This document shows positions 1 through 5,078 of a stretch of DNA of 5,078 nt, one piece after another (the stretch's first letter is position 1; every line of letters begins with the position of its first letter). The notes under the pieces were generated by a model that saw nothing but the letters and a program-made list of their open reading frames with translations, was not told the DNA's origin and ran no database searches. Source of the DNA: Eubacteriales bacterium (GTDB lineage: Bacteria; Bacillota_A; Clostridia; Lachnospirales; Lachnospiraceae); contig JAUNAE010000278.1 in assembly GCA_030527765.1 (NCBI GenBank), positions 1 through 5,078 on the forward strand. Direction: 5' to 3'. A program made the translations under genes and the position numbers.

Positions 1-39
1 ATCGAATGGTGCCAGGAACATGATTTTAACTATGAATGA
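1..39 (+). CDS. C-terminal end of an upstream gene (partial)
   Basis: Frame 1 is open from the window edge to a TGA at 37-39 and reads IEWCQEHDFNYE. The composition (acidic and aromatic, with ordinary codons) looks like a natural protein C-terminus. Frame 2 is also open, to a TAA at 41-43, and reads SNGARNMILTMND, so the frame choice is a judgement. If frame 1 is right, the stop lies 20 nt before the helicase start, a spacing like that of the other genes here, which would suggest a shared transcript. Nothing can be said about function from twelve residues. Confidence 0.4.
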   Translation: MEWCQEHDFNYE

Positions 40-46
40 TTAAGGC

Positions 47-53
47 AGGTGAG
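47..53 (+). promoter_or_regulatory. Ribosome binding site fixing the GTG start of the helicase gene
   Basis: AGGTGAG lies 6 nt upstream of the GTG at 60. A TAA at 57-59, in frame with the helicase, directly precedes this GTG, so translation cannot begin further upstream. The Shine-Dalgarno site and the in-frame stop together fix the start. Confidence 0.8.
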
Positions 54-59
54 ACTTAA

Positions 60-2405
60 GTGATCAAGATACGATGCGTCGTAGAACGTATAACCTATCA
101 AAGTCCTGAAACAGGGTATTCTGTCCTTAAGTGCGCCGTTAAGAACTACAATGACCTGGTTACGGTCGTTGGCAATCTTGTGGATGCCAATGTTGGATCT
201 GTTCTTTTGATCGATGGCAACTGGAAAGTAGATGCCAAGTACGGAAGACAGTTCCTGGCGGAGAGCTGGGAAGAGACTATGCCTGCCACAGTTTTTGGTA
301 TTGAGAAGTATCTTGGTTCTGGCCTGATCAAAGGTGTGGGACCGAAGTTCGCGAAAAAGATTGTCCAGCAGTTCGGCACGGATACGCTGGAAATCATCGA
401 GACCGATGTACAGCGACTTCTGGAGGTTCCAGGTATCGGCAAGAAGCGTGTCGATAAGATCGCGGAGAGCTGGGAGCGCCAGAAAGAGATCAAGAATGTC
501 ATGCTTTTTCTCCAGAATCATGGCGTCAGCACTGCATTTGCAGCGAAAATCTACCGTCAGTATGGAAATGAAAGCATTCCGAAGGTGAAGGAGAATCCGT
601 TTCGCCTGGCGGATGATATCTGGGGAATTGGTTTTAAGACTGCTGACAGCATCGCCATGAAGTTAGGTATTGGCAAGGAAGCATTTATCCGTCTGCGCAG
701 CGGCATCATGTATACCTTAAGTGAACTGGCGGATGAAGGTCACGTTTACGCAGAACGTGATCAGCTGATCAAGAAGGCGTCAGAGCTTCTGGAAGCGGAG
801 GATGCCAGTATTATTATGACCATGGATCAGATGCTAAAGGATGAAGAACTGATCCGTGAAACGATTATGGTTCCGCAGTTTGCTCCGGATGAGGTTGTTC
901 CGGAAGATGCGGCCAAAGAGATTGAAAAAGAATGTATCTATCTTCCACCGTTTTATTTTGCGGAGGTGGGTGTTGCAAATAAATTGAAGAAGCTGTCTGC
1001 AGAACCTGCAGCGGATAGACTCTGGGTTTCTCTGATGAAAGCCAGACATAATACCGGCAATCCGGAGCTGTCGGTCGATGTGGAGAAGATCCAGAAGACT
1101 GTAAATATGGAATATGATGAGGTGCAGGCGAAAGCAATCCGCCGGGCAGCGACCGCAAAGGTCCTGGTGCTTACCGGTGGTCCGGGTACCGGAAAAACCA
1201 CCACAACCCAGGGTATCATTGCAGCCTATCGCACCTTTGGACTGAATATATTGCTGGCGGCCCCTACAGGACGAGCTGCCAAAAGAATGACCGAAGCTAC
1301 CGGTCTGGAGGCAAAGACCATCCACCGACTTCTGGAATTCAAGCCGCCGGAAGGCTATCAGAAAAATGAGGAAACGCCTCTGGAGGGTGATGTTCTGATC
1401 GTGGATGAGTGTTCCATGATCGATATTGTCCTCATGAATGCACTAATGAAAGCTATCCCGCCTCATATGCGTCTGATTCTTGTGGGAGATATTGATCAGC
1501 TCCCATCGGTTGGCGCAGGCAATGTGCTCCGTGATGTGATCGACAGTGAAGTATTTCCTGTGGTTCGCCTGACCAGAATTTTCCGTCAGGCCCAGACCAG
1601 CCGTATCATTATGAATGCCCATAAGATCAACTCCGGACAGATGCCGGATACATCCAACGGAAAGAATACGGATTTCTTCTTCATGACGCAGGAAGATCCG
1701 GAGGAAGCGGCTAAGAAGATTGTTGAGCTGGTACATAAGAAGCTTCCGGGATATTACCGGACGCCAGCCAGTCAGATCCAGGTGCTGACACCGATGCAAA
1801 GAGGTGTTGTTGGTGCAACCAATCTGAACATGGCACTGCAGGAAGCCTTAAACCCACAGGGAGAAGGTCTTCGAAGAAGTGGTTTTGTCTATCGGCCAAA
1901 TGATAAAGTCATGCAGATCAAGAATAACTACGACAAGGAAGTCTTCAACGGAGATATTGGTATCATAGAGTCCGTTGATATGCAGGATCGTACCCTTCTG
2001 GTGAATTTTGATGGGCGGAGCATTGAGTACGATGCTACCGAGCTGGATGAGCTGGTACATGCTTATGCTACAACCATTCATAAAGCCCAGGGGTCGGAGT
2101 ACCCGATCGTAGTCATGCCGGTTTTGATGAACCATTATGTAATGCTGCAGAGAAATCTGATCTACACCGGTATTACCAGAGCGAAGAAGATTCTGGTTAT
2201 GGTCGGAACGAAGAAGGCACTTTCTTATGCAGTGAGAAATGTGACGGTAACAAAGAGAAATACTCTTCTGAAGGAGAGACTGGCTGGAGTGATTACAGCA
2301 AAGAAACCGGCGAAGGTGTTATATCCGGACTTTGGCAATCGTGCTGCCGACATACCGATGGTGGCAGAGGAGAAGACTCCATATGGAGTGAAGAAAGAGA
2401 AATAA
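60..2405 (+). CDS. recD2: RecD2-type ATP-dependent 5'-3' DNA helicase
   Basis: This is a complete SF1B helicase of the RecD2 (YrrC-like) family, which works without RecB and RecC. Family members unwind DNA 5' to 3' from single-stranded ends and act in cytoplasmic DNA repair and replication-fork maintenance. The N-terminal domain (about residues 1-75) matches the usual RecD2 opening, with VERITYQSPETGYSVL near the start. Helix-hairpin-helix repeats follow: GVGPKFAKKI (92-101), VPGIGKKRVDKI (123-134) and WGIGFKTADSIA (188-199). The motor core starts near residue 350. It carries Walker A GGPGTGKTT (373-381), motif Ia APTGRAAKRM (401-410), Walker B VDECSM (448-453), motif III GDIDQLPSVGAG (476-487), motif IV LTRIFRQ (504-510), motif V TTIHKAQGSE (671-680) and motif VI YTGITRAKK (702-710). 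Family members are usually about 715-800 aa, so 781 aa is full length. RNTLLKERL (733-741) is the usual end of the conserved part; the last 40 residues look like a flexible basic tail. No truncation or lost catalytic residue is seen. Confidence 0.97.
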   Translation: MIKIRCVVERITYQSPETGYSVLKCAVKNYNDLVTVVGNLVDANVGSVLLIDGNWKVDAKYGRQFLAESWEETMPATVFGIEKYLGSGLIKGVGPKFAKKIVQQFGTDTLEIIETDVQRLLEVPGIGKKRVDKIAESWERQKEIKNVMLFLQNHGVSTAFAAKIYRQYGNESIPKVKENPFRLADDIWGIGFKTADSIAMKLGIGKEAFIRLRSGIMYTLSELADEGHVYAERDQLIKKASELLEAEDASIIMTMDQMLKDEELIRETIMVPQFAPDEVVPEDAAKEIEKECIYLPPFYFAEVGVANKLKKLSAEPAADRLWVSLMKARHNTGNPELSVDVEKIQKTVNMEYDEVQAKAIRRAATAKVLVLTGGPGTGKTTTTQGIIAAYRTFGLNILLAAPTGRAAKRMTEATGLEAKTIHRLLEFKPPEGYQKNEETPLEGDVLIVDECSMIDIVLMNALMKAIPPHMRLILVGDIDQLPSVGAGNVLRDVIDSEVFPVVRLTRIFRQAQTSRIIMNAHKINSGQMPDTSNGKNTDFFFMTQEDPEEAAKKIVELVHKKLPGYYRTPASQIQVLTPMQRGVVGATNLNMALQEALNPQGEGLRRSGFVYRPNDKVMQIKNNYDKEVFNGDIGIIESVDMQDRTLLVNFDGRSIEYDATELDELVHAYATTIHKAQGSEYPIVVMPVLMNHYVMLQRNLIYTGITRAKKILVMVGTKKALSYAVRNVTVTKRNTLLKERLAGVITAKKPAKVLYPDFGNRAADIPMVAEEKTPYGVKKEK

Positions 2406-2425
2406 AGATATTGAGGTGATACATT

Positions 2426-3409
2426 ATGGCTTCCTTTGATCAGAAGCTCCGTACCCTTCGCCTTATGGAAATCCTTCTGGAACGTACCGACGATACACAC
2501 ATGCTGAATGCATCGGAGTTATGTACGATTCTGGATCAGGAATATGGCATCAGTACGGATAGAAGAACAATATATACAGAGATGGAAATCCTGGATAAAT
2601 TCGGACTGGATGTCCAGCAGAAGAAAGGAAAGAACCCTGGCTACTATATTGGTGCCAGAGATTTTGAACTGCCGGAGTTAAAGCTTCTGGTAGATGCTGT
2701 GCAGTCCTCCAAGTTTATCACAGAGAAGAAATCCAAGGAATTGATAACTAAATTGGAGAAACTCTGCTGTAAAACAGATGCAGATATGCTCTCCAAATAT
2801 GTTTTCATCGTAAACCGTCCGAAGACAGAGAATGAGACTGTTTATTACAACGTAGATTACATTCATACTGCAATCTATGAGAATAAACAGATCAGATTCC
2901 ATTATGCAGAGTGGACGGTTAAGAAAGAACTTAAGTTGAAGAAGGATGGTGCTTTCTATGTTGTCAGCCCGTGGGCTCTGACCTGGGATGATGAGAACTA
3001 CTATCTGGTAGCCTATGATGCAGCGGCCGGAATTATTAAGCATTATCGTGTTGATAAGATGCAGAATACGGAAATTCTGGAAGAGGATCGTAAGGGTGAA
3101 GAGTCTTTCAAGAATTTTGATCTGGCTGCATTTGCCAAGAAGACCTTCGGAATGTATGGCGGTGTGGATGCGGAAGTAACCCTGGAATGTAAGAATGAGC
3201 TGGCCGGAGTTGTGATTGATCGCTTTGGTCATGATGTATGGATGATTCCGCAGGGTGAAGACCATTTCAAAGCAAGAGTGTTAGTATCTGTAAGCCCACA
3301 GTTCTTTGGCTGGGTAACCGGTATCGGATCTGGAATGAAGATTACCGGGCCAGAGAATGTGAAGGCGCAGTATAAGGAGTATCTTCTGGAAGTATTGGGA
3401 AATTATTAG
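2426..3409 (+). CDS. HTH/WYL-domain transcriptional regulator
   Basis: A cytoplasmic DNA-binding regulator of the WYL (YafY-like) class. The N-terminal winged helix-turn-helix spans about residues 8-75, with a recognition helix around STDRRTIYTEMEIL (43-56) and a wing ending in NPGYYIG. The WYL domain covers about 138-215: YYNVDYIHTAI, IRFHYAEW, SPWALTWDDENYYLVAYD and HYRVDKM match the family in order. The signature triad reads YYL (192-194) instead of WYL. A C-terminal WCX-type domain covers about 247-324 (VTLECKNELAGVVIDRFG, then GWVTGIGSGMKITGPENV). A length of 327 aa is normal for HTH-WYL-WCX proteins. The ATG follows GAGGTG (2413-2418) by 7 nt and lies 20 nt after the helicase stop, so co-transcription with recD2 is likely. 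WYL domains are thought to sense nucleic acid or nucleotide ligands. The target of this protein is unknown; autoregulation of this cluster is possible but is inference. Confidence 0.93.
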   Translation: MASFDQKLRTLRLMEILLERTDDTHMLNASELCTILDQEYGISTDRRTIYTEMEILDKFGLDVQQKKGKNPGYYIGARDFELPELKLLVDAVQSSKFITEKKSKELITKLEKLCCKTDADMLSKYVFIVNRPKTENETVYYNVDYIHTAIYENKQIRFHYAEWTVKKELKLKKDGAFYVVSPWALTWDDENYYLVAYDAAAGIIKHYRVDKMQNTEILEEDRKGEESFKNFDLAAFAKKTFGMYGGVDAEVTLECKNELAGVVIDRFGHDVWMIPQGEDHFKARVLVSVSPQFFGWVTGIGSGMKITGPENVKAQYKEYLLEVLGNY

Positions 3410-3446
3410 TGTGTAGATAAAGAATGATGGATATCGAGGTGGTACC

Positions 3447-4673
3447 ATGGCAGTTTTATTTGATAAAGAACTGACTTTTAAGCAACGACTCAGTCAGTAT
3501 GACAAGGAGTCTCTGAAGGTGATTGCAGAACAGCTTGGGCTGCGTAGATTGTCAAAACTAAAGAAAGCAGAATTAATTGATCTGGTTGCAGAGACGTTTC
3601 TGGATCCGGAGGTTTTATTTTATCGGGCTGCAATCTTATGCGATAAGGAAATGAATCTGATAGAAAAAGGATCAGGTAACGGGCCTATTGTTTTTTCTCC
3701 TGAGGATTATGACTGGATTGGAAGACTGAATGAGATGGATTTTGTTGCCGCCAGCAGCAATCTGTATATGATCCCGTGTGATCTGGCGGAGACTCTTGAG
3801 AAAATCAGAACACCTGAATTCGAGGCCTATCGCAAACGTGCATCATGGGTATGGAAGTGTCTGAAGTTTGCGGAGCATTTCTACGGATTTACTCCGATTG
3901 AAAACATGTTGGATCTTGTCAACAGTAAGAAGGGCTTCCGAATGACGGCGCAGGAACTTATTGAAATGTTTGATCAATTCCCAGAAGGGCCGCTGTGGAC
4001 CATTCGTATTGAGGATATATTCCTGGAAATGTCTTATACACATGATGTAGAGGGTTTGAGAAGACTTAGAACAGCCCAGGCTGATAAGGATTTCTATATT
4101 CCAAGTGTCGCTGAAGTAAATGAATTCTATGAAACTGATGCACTCATTTCCGATAAACCTTATCAGGATCTGATCCGTTTCGTGATTCGTGAATTTAGTT
4201 TTAATTATGACGATGCAGAAAACCTGATATATGAGCTGTGGGATAAGAATGCTTACGATGAAGATCCTCATGGAACTATGCAGTGGTTCTGGGATCAATT
4301 CGAATTCGAGGATGAGAAACAGATTCAGAAGATTGTTGGTCTTTATACGGTAGCAGCCAACGAAACCAGAATGATCAAGAACAGAGGTCACAAGCCGAAT
4401 GAACTTCATTCGAAGAGACATTTTGGTCCCGGCCATATGCCAACTATTCAGGCAGGCAGTTCTCATGCTGCTGAGATGCTGTCCCAGATAGCACCGGAGA
4501 TACAAAAAATGGGATTTGGTCTTGATCTGGGTTCCAACGCAGACACTATGCCGGTTATGGGCTTCCCGAATGGACTAAACAGCCAGCCGGTGGTGGCAGC
4601 GAAGAAAATTTATCCGAATGATCCATGTCCATGTGGTTCCGGAAAGAAATATAAGAAATGCTGTGGAAGATAG
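3447..4673 (+). CDS. Rho-N-like / SEC-C zinc-binding domain protein
   Basis: A 408-aa soluble protein without a signal peptide or membrane segment. Residues about 13-50 ([22 protein letters not shown] within them) resemble the Rho termination factor N-terminal/SAP-like helical fold, which often binds nucleic acid. Residues about 55-310 are helical and aromatic-rich with no domain I can name; [18 protein letters not shown] (141-158) resembles the YG-x-x-P-x-E segment I associate with Firmicutes SEC-C proteins. HKPNEL (315-320) is followed by a low-complexity linker rich in G, S and M (about 325-385). The C-terminus is a SEC-C motif, with C394, C396, C405 and C406 in the CxCx8CC zinc-binding pattern, as at the end of SecA. 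There is no other SecA domain, so this is not a translocase. GAGGTGG at 3436-3442 is the ribosome binding site. The gap to the WYL gene is 37 nt and the downstream gene is tightly coupled. The zinc site is secure; the function is unknown. Confidence 0.85.
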   Translation: MAVLFDKELTFKQRLSQYDKESLKVIAEQLGLRRLSKLKKAELIDLVAETFLDPEVLFYRAAILCDKEMNLIEKGSGNGPIVFSPEDYDWIGRLNEMDFVAASSNLYMIPCDLAETLEKIRTPEFEAYRKRASWVWKCLKFAEHFYGFTPIENMLDLVNSKKGFRMTAQELIEMFDQFPEGPLWTIRIEDIFLEMSYTHDVEGLRRLRTAQADKDFYIPSVAEVNEFYETDALISDKPYQDLIRFVIREFSFNYDDAENLIYELWDKNAYDEDPHGTMQWFWDQFEFEDEKQIQKIVGLYTVAANETRMIKNRGHKPNELHSKRHFGPGHMPTIQAGSSHAAEMLSQIAPEIQKMGFGLDLGSNADTMPVMGFPNGLNSQPVVAAKKIYPNDPCPCGSGKKYKKCCGR

Positions 4674-4677
4674 GTGA
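4672..4677 (+). promoter_or_regulatory. Ribosome binding site overlapping the SEC-C gene stop codon
   Basis: AGGTGA overlaps the TAG stop (4671-4673) of the preceding gene and lies 5 nt before the ATG at 4683. This decides the start of the small downstream gene: the GTG at 4674 in the same frame is itself part of the Shine-Dalgarno sequence and has no suitable site of its own. The overlap suggests that translation of the two genes is coupled. Confidence 0.75.
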
Positions 4678-4682
4678 ACTCT

Positions 4683-5003
4683 ATGATTGAAATATCAAAA
4701 CGCGATTGGAAACTGTTCCGAGAGAAACTGCCTAAATGGCAGGAAGCATATATGGAGCGGTTATGCCGGGAATATGTCGAACTGCTGACCAGTGATGCAA
4801 AGGGCTCCGAGAAATTCTGGGCACTTGAAAAGCGTATCAAGGAGGATCGCAAGGATCCGGGTGTCATTGTATCCGTAAGCAGATCAAACATGATCTACGA
4901 TATCCTTGGATTGCTGAGAGACGAGGCTATCACATTTGAGGATCTTGCTGATTTCAGCGAAGAATTTCAGGAGCAGGTGAAGTTCATGTCTGCCAGATGG
5001 TAG
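4683..5003 (+). CDS. Small charged conserved-type protein of unknown function
   Basis: With the ATG at 4683 the product is 106 aa, beginning MIEISKRDWKLFREKL. It is rich in K, R, E and D, predicted mostly helical, and has no signal peptide, membrane segment or known catalytic motif. Visible landmarks are the aromatic set W9, F12, W19 and Y23; the segment EKFWALEKRIKEDRKDPGV (43-61), which looks like a conserved core; and a helical C-terminal half with ITFEDLADFSEEFQEQV (83-99). The pattern resembles a family of about 110-aa proteins common in Clostridia. From memory, some of these carry the database name 'multidrug transporter', which the soluble, charged sequence does not support. The gene starts 9 nt after the SEC-C gene and shares its ribosome binding site with that stop codon, so the two are almost certainly co-expressed. 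That the two products act together is inference. It appears to be the last gene before a short non-coding stretch. Confidence 0.8.
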   Translation: MIEISKRDWKLFREKLPKWQEAYMERLCREYVELLTSDAKGSEKFWALEKRIKEDRKDPGVIVSVSRSNMIYDILGLLRDEAITFEDLADFSEEFQEQVKFMSARW

Positions 5004-5078
5004 TTGCAGGTCACAAAACGTTCTTGGCTGTCGGGATTTTTGCACATTGCTTTATGCTAATCTTTATGACATGAGGGG
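5004..5078 (+). other. Short non-coding stretch downstream of the small protein gene
   Basis: No ORF with a ribosome binding site lies here. I found no stem-loop followed by a T-run that would pass as an intrinsic terminator; TTTTT at 5037-5041 has no clear hairpin before it. A direct repeat is described separately. The window ends in GAGGGG (5073-5078), which could be the Shine-Dalgarno site of a gene starting just beyond the edge, in which case the transcript may continue. Confidence 0.5.
5050..5068 (+). repeat. CTTTATG direct repeat, possible protein-binding site
   Basis: Two perfect copies of CTTTATG (5050-5056 and 5062-5068) are separated by CTAAT, a 12-bp period close to one helical turn. 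The position, just before a putative ribosome binding site at the window edge, would suit an operator. A 7-bp repeat in AT-rich non-coding DNA can also arise by chance, so this is a weak call. Confidence 0.3.

Noticed and set aside
834..1325. 163-aa open frame on the - strand opposite the helicase gene
   Set aside because: It overlaps the Walker A region of a certain gene. The translation is rich in Cys, Arg and His without family resemblance, so it is a codon-bias artefact.
2678..3265. 195-aa open frame on the - strand opposite the WYL regulator gene
   Set aside because: It is fully contained in the WYL/WCX coding region, and its translation shows no recognisable motif.
3843..4505. 220-aa open frame on the - strand opposite the SEC-C gene
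   Set aside because: It lies wholly within a gene with clear family motifs and a good ribosome binding site. Its translation is hydrophobic and irregular with no recognisable domain, as expected of a shadow frame.
4623..4670. SecA-related protein, suggested by the SEC-C motif
   Set aside because: Only the short zinc-binding tail is shared. The remaining residues of the protein contain no Walker motifs or preprotein-crosslinking domain.
5015..5041. Possible intrinsic terminator after the small protein gene
   Set aside because: A T-run is present (5037-5041), but the only inverted repeat before it is the 6-bp palindrome AACGTT at 5017-5022, which has no loop and lies too far from the T-run.
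5040..5068. Possible sigma-A promoter TTGCAC - 17 nt - TTTATG
   Set aside because: Each hexamer matches the consensus at only about three of six positions, which is expected by chance in AT-rich DNA. The second hexamer is also part of the direct repeat.

Overview
This window reads as a compact, single-strand gene cluster from a low-to-moderate GC Gram-positive bacterium, most likely a Clostridia/Lachnospiraceae-type genome. The evidence is the family make-up, the AT-leaning but mixed codon use, and strong AGGTG-type Shine-Dalgarno sites in front of all four complete genes. Placement below class level is inference, because no rRNA or other marker gene is present.

Layout, all on the + strand: (1) bases 1-39 hold what is probably the last dozen codons of an upstream gene. 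(2) Bases 60-2405 encode a full-length RecD2-type 5'-3' DNA helicase (781 aa, GTG start) with every SF1 motif intact. (3) Bases 2426-3409 encode a helix-turn-helix/WYL/WCX transcriptional regulator (327 aa). (4) Bases 3447-4673 encode a 408-aa protein with a Rho-N/SAP-like N-terminus, a long unassigned helical middle and a C-terminal zinc-binding SEC-C motif. (5) Bases 4683-5003 encode a 106-aa, highly charged, soluble protein of unknown function; the Shine-Dalgarno site places its start at the ATG at 4683 rather than the GTG at 4674. (6) Bases 5004-5078 are non-coding and hold a short direct repeat and, at the very end, a GAGGGG that may be the ribosome binding site of the next gene.

Gaps between complete genes are 20, 37 and 9 nt. 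I see no terminator or convincing promoter between them, so they are probably co-transcribed; the upstream gene fragment may belong to the same transcript. The helicase and the WYL regulator fit a theme of DNA repair or single-stranded-DNA metabolism, because WYL proteins in several systems respond to DNA damage or nucleic acid. How the SEC-C protein and the small protein fit is unknown. No transposase, integrase, CRISPR array, tRNA or rRNA is visible. The window does not show a clearly new system. The most interesting point is the four-gene association itself, with two poorly characterised proteins next to RecD2 and a WYL regulator.
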